A stretch of DNA of 64,000 bases from Curtobacterium flaccumfaciens pv. betae. Lineage in GTDB: Bacteria > Actinomycetota > Actinomycetes > Actinomycetales > Microbacteriaceae. The notes under the pieces were generated by a model that was not told where the DNA came from, made no database searches, and was given only the letters and a program-made list of their open reading frames with translations. Both the position numbers and the translations under genes were made by a program. Location of the stretch: NCBI RefSeq assembly GCF_026241855.1, contig NZ_JAPJDC010000001.1:1364001-1428000 (forward strand), read 5' to 3'. Positions 26,044 to 35,216 of the stretch are shown here, piece by piece. The stretch's first letter is position 1, and the number at the start of each line of letters is the position of its first letter.

Positions 26044-26094
26044 GCGGGACGCGACCAGGGCGCGACCGGGACGCCCGCGCGATCGAACAGCTGG

Positions 26095-26706
26095 CTAGCG
26101 GTCCAGCGCCCGCAGCTGCTCGGTGAACTGCTTCGCGCCGCCCTGCGCCGGGTGCCGCACGGCGATCGCCTCGATGCCGGCCAGGGCGAGCGCTCCCTGC
26201 GCCTTCCGACCGACCGCGACCACCCGGACCCGGTCCGCACCGCCGAGGGCCTCCAGCAGCGCGAGCGCGACGGGTGCGCCCGAGCGGACCTCGGCGGGCC
26301 GTGGCGTCCGGTTCGTCAGCCGGTCCGGTGCCACGAAGGGGTGGTGCGGGAAGATCGCCCACGCGACCGGGAGCGCACCGCGCCAGCCCTCCAACGCGGC
26401 GTGCACGACGCGGGACGAGGCCTCCCACGGTGCCGTCGGCTCCGGTGGCACCGCGTACCCGGGCGCGAGCTCGCGCATGCTCGTGAACGGCACACCCGTG
26501 TTCGTCATGCCGCGCCACCCCGGGGCCTCGGCCACGAGCAACGTGTCGGCCCCCGCCCCGGACTGCTCCAGGTACCGCGTCAGGTTCGCGCGCCGCAGCC
26601 GTCCCTCGGCCGATCCGACGTCGTAGAGCGCCTCGGCGTCCGACTCGACGGGCACGGCGTCGAGCGCCGCCCAGAACGCGGCGAACCGACCGCCCGTCCC
26701 GCTCAC
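26095..26706 (-). CDS. uracil-DNA glycosylase-like protein
   Basis: About 203 residues. The UDG superfamily core is visible: VAEAPGWRGMTNTGVPFTS (motif 1 region), WAIFPHHPF, VVAVGRKAQGAL, and AVRHPAQGG near the end, where families 4 and 5 carry a catalytic-loop His-Pro. It lacks the four Fe-S cysteines of family 4, so it is closer to SMUG/MUG-like or uncharacterised groups. Probably removes damaged uracil from DNA. GTG start at 26706 overlaps the glycosyltransferase stop (GTGA). Confidence 0.75.
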   Translation of the reverse strand: MSGTGGRFAAFWAALDAVPVESDAEALYDVGSAEGRLRRANLTRYLEQSGAGADTLLVAEAPGWRGMTNTGVPFTSMRELAPGYAVPPEPTAPWEASSRVVHAALEGWRGALPVAWAIFPHHPFVAPDRLTNRTPRPAEVRSGAPVALALLEALGGADRVRVVAVGRKAQGALALAGIEAIAVRHPAQGGAKQFTEQLRALDR

Positions 26707-27905
26707 GATCGCCCGAGCACCCGACGGTAGACGTCCTCGAGCCCCGCAGCCGACCGCTCCCAGCTCAGGCGCTCCGCGTGCTCCCGGCCCGCAGCGGCGA
26801 GCCCGGCGGCGTACGGCGCATCCGTCAGGATCCGCTCGATCTCGTCCGCCCACGCCTGGGGGTCGCGAGATTCGAGCACGACGCCCGTCTCCCCGTCCAC
26901 CACGGCCTCACGCAGGCCCCCGGCAGCCGCGGCCACGACCGGCACCCCGGAAGCGGAGCCCTCGAGCGCGACGAGCCCGTACGTCTCGGAGTGGGACGGC
27001 ACGAGCACGGCTGCCGCGCCACGGAACAGGAACGCCAGGTCGGCACGCGACTGCGGCCCGACGAAGGTGACGTGGTCGGCGATGCCCCGCGCGTCGGCGA
27101 GCCGACGCAGTTCGTCCACGTAGTCGCCCGCCTCACTCGAGACGTCGCCCGCGATGACCAGGGTGGGGCGGGCCTCCAGGCTGATGTCCGCGATCGCCTC
27201 GATCGCCAGGTCCAGGCCCTTGAGCGGCTGCACGCGCGCCGCCGCGACCACGTAGGGGGTGGCGGCGCGGCGCGCTCCGACCGCCGCGGGCCGGAAGACG
27301 GACCCGTCGACCCCCGGCGGCACGATCCAGATGCGGGCGTCGTCGCCACCGAGCCGGGTGCGCACGGTCGACGCCTCGGCCTCGGACACCACGACGACGG
27401 CGTCCGAATCACGGGCCAGCAGTTCCTCGCCGGCGATGCGGCCCGCGGACTCGGGGCGTTCGCCCTCGGACAGCGGCGTGGCCGGGTCGGCGGCGATGGA
27501 GTGGAACGACTGCACGTGGGGGATGCCGCGCTCGCGGGCGACGGGCAGTGCGGCGGCGCCGGAGAACCAGTGGTGCGAGTGCAGGACGTCGAACGGCCCG
27601 AGCTGCTGCAGCTCGTGACGGAACGGTTCGATGAACGCGTCGTGCTCACCCTTCGGCACCGGCTCGGCCGGCCCCGCGGACAGGAACCGCAGGCACACGC
27701 CCGGCACGAGCGACACCGAGTCCGGCTGCGTCGGGGCGGACCGGCGCGTGATGATGTCCACGTGGTGGCCCAGGTCGGCCAGCGCCTCGGCCTGGTGCCG
27801 GACGACGACGTTCATGCCGCCGACCTCGCCCGAACCGGGTTCGTCTCCGGGGGAGGTGTGCAGCGACACCAGCCCGATGTGCAGGGGTTCGGTCGTCGCG
27901 CTCAC
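26703..27905 (-). CDS. GT4 family glycosyltransferase (MshA-like)
   Basis: 400 residues, a GT-B fold. The N-terminal domain has GGMNVVVRHQAEALADLGH, typical of GT4 enzymes such as MshA and sucrose synthases, and HSHHWFSG. The C-terminal domain has RVQPLKGLDLAIEA (the conserved K-G loop) and the SETYGLVALE motif (Glu-x7-Glu). Retaining transferase using a nucleotide sugar in the cytosol. MshA (mycothiol synthesis) is possible, but other GT4 enzymes are not excluded. GTG start at 27905; coupled to the downstream UDG gene. Confidence 0.85.
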   Translation of the reverse strand: MSATTEPLHIGLVSLHTSPGDEPGSGEVGGMNVVVRHQAEALADLGHHVDIITRRSAPTQPDSVSLVPGVCLRFLSAGPAEPVPKGEHDAFIEPFRHELQQLGPFDVLHSHHWFSGAAALPVARERGIPHVQSFHSIAADPATPLSEGERPESAGRIAGEELLARDSDAVVVVSEAEASTVRTRLGGDDARIWIVPPGVDGSVFRPAAVGARRAATPYVVAAARVQPLKGLDLAIEAIADISLEARPTLVIAGDVSSEAGDYVDELRRLADARGIADHVTFVGPQSRADLAFLFRGAAAVLVPSHSETYGLVALEGSASGVPVVAAAAGGLREAVVDGETGVVLESRDPQAWADEIERILTDAPYAAGLAAAGREHAERLSWERSAAGLEDVYRRVLGRS

Positions 27906-27914
27906 CGCTCAACC

Positions 27915-28751
27915 CTAGCCGCGCGGCCTCCGCTGCGACGGGCGCGCGGGCGCCACCACGACGGGCCGGCGGCCCGCCTCGTCCAGCGGGTCGGATGGGA
28001 GGCCCCGATCACCTCCCAGGATCTGCACGCGCTGGTCGCCGTGTCGCTCCCAGAACGCCGCCGTCCACGCGCACAGGGCCCCGTCGAGCAGGTCCTCGCG
28101 GTGCTTGTGCGTCGGACCGTGCAGCACCGACGGATCGGCGAGCCGCCGCGTCAGCGGATGGGAGTCGAGCAGCAGCGGCGGGTCGAGCGGGGTCTCGCGC
28201 AGCCGCCGGACCAGCTCGTCGAAGGCCTCGGCGCGACGGGCACGTGCCTCGGCGGCGGGGATCCGGAGGTCGAGCCGCTTGTACCGGGGTCGTTCCACGT
28301 CGTAGCCGAGCTCCTCGACCCCGACCAGCGTCGTGTAGGGGTAGCACTCGAACATCACCGGACCGGTGCGTCGGCGCATCGAGTCCGTGTCGGAGACGTA
28401 CCCCACGCCCAGCGCGGTCAGCCGGTCGAGCAGCGCTGAGCCGGCGCTCGCCGCCGATGCCTGGTTCGTCGGGTTCGCCGCGACCTTCCACCGGCCGTAG
28501 CGCTGCCCGACCTGCCGCTCGGACTCGCGGATGCCCGTGGGGTTCGTCACGACGAGCGAGGCGTCCACGGCGATCAGGGATCGTGGCCCGAGGTGCTCGG
28601 CGATCCAGTCCGTGACGGCGTCGACCCCGCGGGCCCACCCGGCGTCGGTGATCGTGCCGTCGTGGTCCATCGCGACCAGCCCGGTCTCGTTCGCGGCCTT
28701 GCGCTCGGAGCCGAGCCCCCACGCGAGGTCGATGCCGAGGTACGCGTTCAC
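27915..28751 (-). CDS. DUF429 family protein
   Basis: 278 residues. It opens with AYLGIDLAWGLG and has IAVDASLVVTNPTGIRESER, FECYPYTTLVG, and ALCAWTAAFWERHGD, which are DUF429 hallmarks of an RNase H-like nuclease fold. The first strand Asp and later acidic residues would bind metal. A nuclease role is a family inference; no activity is proven. GTG start 28751, since no in-frame ATG is nearby. Confidence 0.8.
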   Translation of the reverse strand: MNAYLGIDLAWGLGSERKAANETGLVAMDHDGTITDAGWARGVDAVTDWIAEHLGPRSLIAVDASLVVTNPTGIRESERQVGQRYGRWKVAANPTNQASAASAGSALLDRLTALGVGYVSDTDSMRRRTGPVMFECYPYTTLVGVEELGYDVERPRYKRLDLRIPAAEARARRAEAFDELVRRLRETPLDPPLLLDSHPLTRRLADPSVLHGPTHKHREDLLDGALCAWTAAFWERHGDQRVQILGGDRGLPSDPLDEAGRRPVVVAPARPSQRRPRG

Positions 28752-28769
28752 CCGCCCATCTTGCCGTGC

Positions 28770-28843
28770 CCGCAAGACACCGGTGTTCGCGCGCTGAACA
28801 CCGGCGTGCGCGTGTTCGACCAGGGAACACCGGTGTCTTGCGG
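28770..28843. repeat. GACACCGGTGTTC palindrome family, copy 1
   Basis: Perfect 19-bp outer arms (CCGCAAGACACCGGTGTTC at 28770-28788 and its complement at 28825-28843) with a second nested inverted repeat inside. The related element at 56508-56579 has the same arms. It lies between divergent genes. Confidence 0.85.
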
Positions 28844-28904
28844 GAGCTCGGCGGCGCACCCCCGGCTGCGGGCGGGCAGCCGGCACGCGTGTACGGTCCG
28901 CTGC

Positions 28905-29927
28905 ATGGCGAGCGAAGCGACGACGGTGCGGGTGCCCGGGCCCGACGGTGACCGCGAGGTCCGGATCAGCAGTCCCTCGCGGGTGCTCTGGCCCGAGGCG
29001 GGCATCACGAAGCTCGACCTGGCGGAGTACCTCGTGACGGTGGGCGATGCCTTCCTCCGGGCGAACGGCGACCGGCCGCTCTCGCTGCAGCGGTTCCCGG
29101 GCGGTGTCGACGGCGAGCAGTTCTTCTCGAAGAACCCGCCGAAGGGGGCGCCCGACTACGTCCGCTCGGTCACGGTGACCTACCCGAGTGCCCGGTCGCA
29201 CCCGCAGCTCGTGATCGACGAGCCGGCCGTGGCGGTGTGGGCCGCCCAGATGAACACGGTGGTGTTCCACCCGTGGGCCTCTCGTGCCGAGGACAGCGAC
29301 CACCCGGACCAGCTCCGCATCGACCTCGACCCGCAGCCCGGCACGGACTTCGGTGACACGGTGCCGGTGGCCGAGGAGCTGCGGAAGGTCCTCGACGAGG
29401 TCGGCCTGACGACCTGGATCAAGACGAGCGGCAACCGCGGCCTGCACGTGTTCGCGCCGATCCACCCCGAGCACGAGTTCCTCGAGGTGCGGCACGCGGT
29501 GATCGCCGCGGCGCGCGAACTCGAACGACGGATGCCCGACCGGGTCACGACGGCGTGGTGGAAGGAGGAGCGGGGGCAGCGGATCTTCGTCGACTTCAAC
29601 CAGGCGAACCGCGACCGCACGATGGCCGGTGCCTACAGCCCCCGGGCCCTGGCACACGCCTCGGTGTCCACGCCGATCGCGTGGGAGGAACTGCGAACCG
29701 CTGACCCGACCACCTTCACGATCCGGACGGTGCCGGAGCGGCTGCGCACCACCGGCGACCCGTGGGAGTCGATGGGGGAGCAGCCGGGCAGCATTGCACC
29801 GCTGCTCGAGTGGTGGGAGCGGGACCTGGCGAACGGCGAGGGTGAGCTGCCGTTCCCGCCGGACTTCCCGAAGATGCCCGGGGAGCCACCGCGCGTGCAG
29901 CCCTCACGGGCGAAGAAGCCGAGCTGA
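28905..29927 (+). CDS. LigD-type polymerase/primase domain protein
   Basis: 340 residues, a stand-alone PolDom of the archaeo-eukaryotic primase superfamily. Motifs: RVLWPEAGITKLDLAEYL, HPWASR, the catalytic metal-binding DLDP in RIDLDPQPGTDF, the SGNRGLHVFAPI motif, and RTMAGAYSPRALAHASVSTP. Such enzymes fill gaps with dNTPs or NTPs in non-homologous end joining. No Ku gene is in the window. The ligase is a separate gene 0.5 kb away on the other strand. ATG 28905. Confidence 0.88.
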   Translation: MASEATTVRVPGPDGDREVRISSPSRVLWPEAGITKLDLAEYLVTVGDAFLRANGDRPLSLQRFPGGVDGEQFFSKNPPKGAPDYVRSVTVTYPSARSHPQLVIDEPAVAVWAAQMNTVVFHPWASRAEDSDHPDQLRIDLDPQPGTDFGDTVPVAEELRKVLDEVGLTTWIKTSGNRGLHVFAPIHPEHEFLEVRHAVIAAARELERRMPDRVTTAWWKEERGQRIFVDFNQANRDRTMAGAYSPRALAHASVSTPIAWEELRTADPTTFTIRTVPERLRTTGDPWESMGEQPGSIAPLLEWWERDLANGEGELPFPPDFPKMPGEPPRVQPSRAKKPS

Positions 29928-29985
29928 GGCCGAGCGGCCGGGCGGCCGAGCAACCGGGCCGAGCCGGGTCGAACCGAACCGAGCC

Positions 29986-30129
29986 TCAGGCTGCGGAGGA
30001 GACGTCCCGCTGACGGTCCGGGTCCTCGACGCGCGTGGTGTGCGTCGGCAGCCCGATGCTGGCGGTGTGCAGGCGGGTGAGCCGCGACCAGGTGCCGCGG
30101 TGCACGTCGGTGATGCCGTCGACGATCAC
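29986..30129 (-). CDS. tiny ORF overlapping the 53-residue ORF
   Basis: 47 residues starting at a GTG that overlaps the stop of the upstream tiny membrane protein (GTGA). Polar sequence (VHRGTWSRLTRLHTASIG) with no recognised family. The coupled overlap favours expression, but it may be chance in GC-rich DNA. Confidence 0.35.
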   Translation of the reverse strand: MIVDGITDVHRGTWSRLTRLHTASIGLPTHTTRVEDPDRQRDVSSAA

Positions 30130-30287
30130 GAGCCGAGTCCGATAGTGACGAGGGCGAGCGCTGTGGCGGTCACGCCGGCGATGGCGCTGATGACCGCGCT
30201 GAGCTGCAGGACGCGCTGGCGCCGTGCCTCTCGGACTTCTGTGAAGGGGCTCCGCCGAGGGTGGCGGACAAGCGTGCTGGTGCTCAT
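30126..30287 (-). CDS. 53-residue single-span membrane protein
   Basis: A basic N-terminus (RHPRRSPFTEVREARRQR) and one C-terminal span at about residues 30-50, ending IGLGS, with the basic face inside. Ribosome site GGAGCGG precedes ATG 30287. The upstream 30360-30374 region holds an imperfect inverted repeat TAGTT/AACTA in unusually AT-rich DNA, which could be an operator. Unrecognised small membrane protein. Confidence 0.5.
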   Translation of the reverse strand: MSTSTLVRHPRRSPFTEVREARRQRVLQLSAVISAIAGVTATALALVTIGLGS

Positions 30288-30429
30288 GTCGATCCGCTCC
30301 GATCAGGGCATCCGGACTGGACGCCTCGTGCTGCTGAGATCATCCTGGCACGGCTTCGCTAGTTCGGCTAACTACTTTTCCCCGAACGTGACAGAACAGC
30401 GACAAATGGACACCGCAGTGCGTTCCGCG

Positions 30430-31473
30430 TCAGGACAGCACGTCGCTCAGGTCGTACGCACTCGGCACCTCGAGCTGCTCGAACCCGCACGACGTCGCGT
30501 CACGGTCGGGCCGCCACCGCTCGAACTGCACGGTGTGCCGGAACCGGTCGCCCTCCATCTGGTCGTACCGGACCTCGAGCACCAGCTCCGGCGCCAGCCG
30601 GACGAACGACGTGTCGCGACCCGAAGAGAACCGCGACCGTTCCCCGTCACCGGTGACGGGCCTCCCGTCCGCATCGCGGAGCACGACGGGCTCGAGCTCG
30701 TCGATCAACGCGGCCCGCCGCTTGTCGGAGAAGGCGGAGACACCGCCGACCTGGCGGAGCTCGCCGTCCGCGTCGTACAGGCCGACCAGCAGCGACCCGA
30801 CGCCGGAGCCGCTCTTGTGCACGCGGTAGCCGATGGCGACGACGTCGGCGGTGCGGTGGTGCTTGATCTTGAGCATCGAGCGCTTGTTCGGCTCGTACGG
30901 CCGCGCGCGGGGCTTTGCGACGACGCCGTCGAGCCCGGCGCCCTCGAAGGTGGTGAGCCACTCGCGCGCCTGCTCGACGTCGAGCGTGGTGCGCGTGACG
31001 AAGAGCGGGTCGGTCATCGCGTCACCGAGCTGTTCCAGGCGCTCACGGCGCTCGTCGAAGGGCAGGTCGAGGAGCTCCTGCCCGTCGACGGCCAGCAGGT
31101 CGAAGGCCACGAACTGCGCCGGGGTGTCGACGCTGAGCTTGGCGATCCGCGAGGCCGCCGGGTGGATGCGCTGCGACAGGGCCTCCCAGTCGAGGCGCTC
31201 GGCACCGGGCTCGCCGGAACGCAGGATCACCTCGCCGTCCAGAACGACCGGGTGGTCGCGGCCGCCGAACTGCGCGCGGAACGCCTCGACGAGCTCGGGG
31301 AAGTACCGGGTGAGCGGCTTGGCGCCGCGGCTGCCGATCTCGACGTCGTCACCGTCGATGGTCACGATGCCCCGGAAGCCGTCCCACTTCGGTTCGTACC
31401 GCAGCCCGCCCTTCGTGCTGTCCGGGTCGGGGACGGTGGCGACTGCCTTGGCGAGCATCGGTGCGATCTCCAT
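30430..31473 (-). CDS. ATP-dependent DNA ligase
   Basis: 347 residues: adenylation domain with catalytic Lys29 in motif I (PKWDGFR), LDGEVIL (motif III), DGVVAKP (motif IV), and MLKIKH (motif V); then an OB-fold domain. Size matches the single-core LigC-type ligases of actinobacteria, which seal nicks in repair. The polymerase-domain gene next door suggests shared end-joining work. ATG 31473; plausible start as homology begins there. Confidence 0.9.
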   Translation of the reverse strand: MEIAPMLAKAVATVPDPDSTKGGLRYEPKWDGFRGIVTIDGDDVEIGSRGAKPLTRYFPELVEAFRAQFGGRDHPVVLDGEVILRSGEPGAERLDWEALSQRIHPAASRIAKLSVDTPAQFVAFDLLAVDGQELLDLPFDERRERLEQLGDAMTDPLFVTRTTLDVEQAREWLTTFEGAGLDGVVAKPRARPYEPNKRSMLKIKHHRTADVVAIGYRVHKSGSGVGSLLVGLYDADGELRQVGGVSAFSDKRRAALIDELEPVVLRDADGRPVTGDGERSRFSSGRDTSFVRLAPELVLEVRYDQMEGDRFRHTVQFERWRPDRDATSCGFEQLEVPSAYDLSDVLS

Positions 31474-31546
31474 GGGTCCTGTCTACTCGCGCGCGTCGGC
31501 GCGACTGTCTGCCTGGAGGCCCGTGCTCCGCCCGGCACGTGCGTTC

Positions 31547-31599
31547 GGTGAGCAGAAATGGTCGGGTCCACGGCCCGCACCCGACCATTTCTGCTCACC
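31547..31599. repeat. 53-bp hairpin element between divergent genes
   Basis: A perfect 21-bp stem (arms 31547-31567 and 31579-31599, begins GGTGAGCAGAAATGG) with an 11-base loop. It lies between the divergent ligase and MBL-fold genes, so it is not placed as a terminator for either. I see no second copy in this window. Confidence 0.75.
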
Positions 31600-31654
31600 A
31601 TCCGTCGGGAGCAGGGCCGTCGAGGGCCAGACACGCGTCGGTAGGGTGGCCGGC

Positions 31655-32698
31655 GTGACGACCGTGCCCCCGCCGGCAGCGCCGGCCCCGGAACCGATCA
31701 GCCCCGTGCAGGCCGCAGCGCTCCACGACGGCGTCCTGCCACCCGTCGAGCAGGTCCGGCCGGGCATCTGGACCCTCGCGGTACCGTTCCGGTTCGGGGT
31801 GCCCGACGCGACCCTCGTGTACGTCGTCGAGGGGTCGGACGGCTCGCTCGCGGTGATCGACCCCGGGTGGTCGGCCGACGGCGGACTCGCCGAGCTGCGG
31901 GACGGGCTCGCCGGGATCGGCCGTTCCCTGGACGACGTGTCGCTCGTCGCCGTGACGCACCTGCACGCCGACCACCTGGGGGCCGCGGCTGCCATCCGCC
32001 GGGCGACGGGTGCCCGCGTGGCGATGCACGGCCTCGAGGTCCGTGCGCTCGAACGGGAACGCGCCGACGCCGAGCGGAACGACGCGGACATCGCGACGTG
32101 GGGGCTGCCCGAACACCTGCGGGCCGGGGTCGTCGAGGCGTGGGGCAGCGGACGCCGGATCGGGATGGGCCGGATCGAGGCGCCGTACGCCGACGTGCTG
32201 CTCGAGGACGGCGACCTGCTGCCGGTCCCCGGTCGGACGATCCGGACGCTCTGGACCCCGGGCCACACGACCGGGCACGTGTGCTTCCTCGACGAGGCCG
32301 ACGGGCTGCTCTTCTCCGGCGACCACGTGCTGCCGCGGATCAACTCCGGTGTCGGGCTCGGCGGCCGGACCGGCACGAACCCGCTCGGGGACTACTTGGC
32401 GTCGCTCGAGCGGCTCGACCCGTACGCCGAGCTCGAGGTCTGCCCGGGGCACGAGTACCGGTTCCGTGACGTCGTCACCCGCGCCGAGACCCTGGCCCGG
32501 CACCGGGAGGAGCGCTCGCGTCACGTCGCCGCGGCCCTCGATGCGCTGGACCGTCCGACGCTGTTCGAGGTCGCGGCCCGGGTACCCTTCAGCGGCGGGA
32601 TCGAGTCGATGTCCGGGTTCCTGCTCGCGAGCGCGCTGACGCAGACGACCCTCCACGCGGAGCTGCTCGGGCGGGCCGGCGAGATCCGGCCCGCCTGA
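31655..32698 (+). CDS. metallo-beta-lactamase fold hydrolase
   Basis: 347 residues, soluble. The zinc-binding THLHADHLGA (H-x-H-x-D-H) motif, later PGHTTGH and FSGDHVLP supply the remaining ligands. A C-terminal helical extension with CPGHEYRFRDVVTRAETL follows, as in LACTB2/glyoxalase-like members. Probably a thioester or phosphodiester hydrolase; the substrate is unknown. GTG 31655 is preceded by GGTAGGGTGG. Ala/Pro-rich N-terminal extension (about 1-25). Confidence 0.8.
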   Translation: MTTVPPPAAPAPEPISPVQAAALHDGVLPPVEQVRPGIWTLAVPFRFGVPDATLVYVVEGSDGSLAVIDPGWSADGGLAELRDGLAGIGRSLDDVSLVAVTHLHADHLGAAAAIRRATGARVAMHGLEVRALERERADAERNDADIATWGLPEHLRAGVVEAWGSGRRIGMGRIEAPYADVLLEDGDLLPVPGRTIRTLWTPGHTTGHVCFLDEADGLLFSGDHVLPRINSGVGLGGRTGTNPLGDYLASLERLDPYAELEVCPGHEYRFRDVVTRAETLARHREERSRHVAAALDALDRPTLFEVAARVPFSGGIESMSGFLLASALTQTTLHAELLGRAGEIRPA

Positions 32699-32700
32699 CC

Positions 32701-33333
32701 TCAGCCGAGCGTGGTCGCGAGGCGCTCGATCGTCGTCTTCGCGTCGGCGAACTCCGCGGCGGCGTGGTCGGCCAGCGGTGCGAGGTCCGGCAGCCGGTCG
32801 GCCAGGGTCGCGCTGACGGTGATCGGGTACAGCTTCATGCCGAGCGCGGTGCCGAGCACGATGTGCAGGACGGGGGAGCCGTGGTCCCAGCCCTCCGTCG
32901 GGGTGCCGGCGTCGTAGGTCGCACCGCGGCTCACCACGGTGACGACGGGTCGTCCGGCCAGGGGCTGCACGCCGCCGGTCAGGATGCCGGGCACGTGGAT
33001 GCGGTCGATCCAGGCCTTCAGGGTCGACGGCACGGTGTAGTTGTACAGCGGCGCACCCACCACGACGACGTCGGCGGCGAGGAGCTCGTCGATGACCTCC
33101 TGGCGCAGGGCCTCGGCCTCGGGCGCGACGGTCTCCTCGGCGGTACGGTCGGCGGCGGCCCAGTGCAGCGCCGAGCTCTCCAGGTGGGGGAGCTGATCGA
33201 CGTGCAGGTCCCGCCGGACGACCGTGTACTCCGGGCCGCGGGCGCGCCAGGCGTCGGCGAAGGCCGCGGTCAGTGCGCGCGAGCGGGAGTGGGTGAGGTC
33301 GGCCGAGGAGTCGATGTGCAGCAGCGTGGGCAT
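32701..33333 (-). CDS. azoR: FMN-dependent NADH-azoreductase
   Basis: 210 residues, flavodoxin-like fold. LLHIDSSADLTHSRSRAL binds the FMN phosphate, APLYNYTVPSTLKAWIDRI is the family's second FMN loop, and VVTVVSRGATYDAGTP the third. Reduces azo dyes and quinones with NADH; the natural role is quinone detoxification. Start ATG 33333, where homology begins. Its stop is two bases from the MBL gene stop (convergent). Confidence 0.88.
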   Translation of the reverse strand: MPTLLHIDSSADLTHSRSRALTAAFADAWRARGPEYTVVRRDLHVDQLPHLESSALHWAAADRTAEETVAPEAEALRQEVIDELLAADVVVVGAPLYNYTVPSTLKAWIDRIHVPGILTGGVQPLAGRPVVTVVSRGATYDAGTPTEGWDHGSPVLHIVLGTALGMKLYPITVSATLADRLPDLAPLADHAAAEFADAKTTIERLATTLG

Positions 33334-33364
33334 GGTGCCCACGCTACCGACGGTGGGACGGAAA

Positions 33365-33444
33365 CGGCCCCGCCGCCCCGTGCGGGGACAGGCGGGGCCG
33401 AGCCGGGCCTCCCGTCCGTCACGCGGGCGCGCGACGGACGGGAG
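33365..33444. repeat. GC-rich double hairpin after a LAYTG gene
   Basis: Two adjacent hairpins: CGGCCCCGCC...GGCGGGGCCG (33365-33400) and a 12-bp stem at 33409-33444 with a 12-base loop. The middle includes CGGGCCTCCCGTCCG. It follows the stop of the minus-strand LAYTG protein gene and likely terminates it and azoR. Confidence 0.65.
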
Positions 33445-33457
33445 ACGACGGGGACCG

Positions 33458-35065
33458 TCAGCGCTGAGCGCGGCGACGGCGCAGGGTGCGGGCGCCGATC
33501 AGACCGGCACCGGCGACGAGCAGGCCGAGCGCCCAGGGGAGGGCACCCGTCGCATCGGTTCCGGTGTAGGCGAGCCGACCGGAGCCGGTGTGGTGCGTGG
33601 CGACCGCCGCGGGGACGATCGGCTTGATGACGGCGGCCGGGGCGATCGTCGGCTGCACGTCCACCGCGAAGACCGTGCTCGGCACCGCGGCACCGGAGAC
33701 GGTCAGGGTGTGCGTCGAGGCGTGCGGGAACGTGACGGACACGAGCCCGACATCGGCCATGTCGGAGTACGGCCCGATGACGTCGGTCGCGACGTCCGAG
33801 GTGACGGTCGGGGTGAAGAACGTCGGCTCACCCGTCTCCTCGTCGAACTCCGGGAAGAGCTCGTTGCCGAAGCGGTCCACCTGCGTGCCCGAGACCAGGA
33901 GCGTGCCGCCCTGCTCGACCGTCACCTTGCCACCCTTGACGGGCTCGTCGTCGCTGAGCAGGTCGCCCTGGTAGACGTCGCCGTTCGGCTTGATGATCCA
34001 CGCGGTGGTCGAGGTGCCGTCGAGGAGCGCGTCCTCGGTGAGCGTGAGGACCTCGATGCCCACTGGGGCGCCGGCCTGGACGTCGATGCTGACGTACTGC
34101 TCGCTCGTGACGGTGCCGCTGGGGGTCGTCGTCGTCGCGGTAACCAGGACCTCGAAGTACTCGTCGGTGTCGGTCAGGGTGCCCGAGAGCACACCGGTCT
34201 CCGCGTCGAAGTCGATCCCCTTCGGCAGGGTGGACTGCTCGTCGCCCTCGTCGTCGAACGACGAGGCCGACAGCTTCGGCGCCGGGGTGCTCAGCGCACG
34301 GAACGTGTACGAGAACGGCTCGCCCGCCGTCGCCTCGATGGTCGGGTCGCTGTCATCTTCGGAGAGCGGCTGGCCGGCCTCGTCGACGAACACCGGTGCG
34401 ACGGCGGTCTCGGTGGTCGTCGTCGCGACCTCGCCCACGGCCGCGCCCTCGAGCGTGACCGTGATCTGCTGCCCCGCCAGGGCCGGCTCGATCGTGTAGG
34501 TGGCCGCCTCGGACAGCGTGGCGCCGGCCTCGTCGGTCCACAGGTAGGAGATCTTGCTGCCGGAGGTGAACCCGGCCTGCTTTGCGACGAGTTCTGAACC
34601 GACCGTCAGGTCACCGGAGATGGTCACCGACTGTTCGGCGGCGGCGCGCACGGACGGTTCGGTCGCCGCGGGCTTCGTCGGCGTGGTCGCTGCCGGGGCG
34701 GCGGGGGTGCCGGCCGGAGCCGTCGAGCCGGTGCCGGGGGTGCCGGCGTCGGTCGGCTCGGTGTCCGGGCCGGTCACGTCGGCGTCGTCGCCCGCGGGGG
34801 CGTCGTCACCGGTGGTGTCGCCGGCGGGAGGCGTGCTGCCGTCCGCCTCGGAGCCGGTCGCGGGCGTGCCCGTGCCGTCCGTGGCGGTGTCGCTCGGCGT
34901 GGTGCCGTCGGTGGCGGCCGTCGCAGGAGCGCTGACGGCCGGGTTCGACTCGGCAGCGGTCGCTGCGGTCGCGGTCATGACGCCCAGACCGGTCGTGAGA
35001 CCGATCAGCGCGACGGTGGTGCCGACGGCGCAGGCGCGTCGGACGGTGGAGGTGCTGCGGCGCAC
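33458..35065 (-). CDS. LAYTG-anchored secreted surface protein 1
   Basis: 535 residues. Signal peptide (about 1-38) with basic start and ATAATAAES end; Thr/Pro/Asp/Gly-rich linker to about 145; Ig-like beta domains including a He_PIG-type fold (GIDFDAETGVLSGTLTDTD) and the shared VTFPHASTHTLTVS domain. The C-terminus has LAYTG, a hydrophobic span and RRRRAQR, a sorting signal for class E sortase. GTG 35065 follows GGGGGACG. Cell-wall surface adhesin-like protein; ligand unknown. Head of a four-gene paralogous series. Confidence 0.82.
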   Translation of the reverse strand: MRRSTSTVRRACAVGTTVALIGLTTGLGVMTATAATAAESNPAVSAPATAATDGTTPSDTATDGTGTPATGSEADGSTPPAGDTTGDDAPAGDDADVTGPDTEPTDAGTPGTGSTAPAGTPAAPAATTPTKPAATEPSVRAAAEQSVTISGDLTVGSELVAKQAGFTSGSKISYLWTDEAGATLSEAATYTIEPALAGQQITVTLEGAAVGEVATTTTETAVAPVFVDEAGQPLSEDDSDPTIEATAGEPFSYTFRALSTPAPKLSASSFDDEGDEQSTLPKGIDFDAETGVLSGTLTDTDEYFEVLVTATTTTPSGTVTSEQYVSIDVQAGAPVGIEVLTLTEDALLDGTSTTAWIIKPNGDVYQGDLLSDDEPVKGGKVTVEQGGTLLVSGTQVDRFGNELFPEFDEETGEPTFFTPTVTSDVATDVIGPYSDMADVGLVSVTFPHASTHTLTVSGAAVPSTVFAVDVQPTIAPAAVIKPIVPAAVATHHTGSGRLAYTGTDATGALPWALGLLVAGAGLIGARTLRRRRAQR

Positions 35066-35216
35066 TTCGTCCCCCAGGGTTTGAGTCCGGTCGGGTGCCG
35101 GAACGTAAGAGTTCGCCGAGAATCCTCGGCATGATCGGATCGTAGGGGTTATATGCGCACGTGCGCGACGGGCTTGATCGGAATGTGACCCGGGTTGGGG
35201 GTTCCCGCACGATTCG

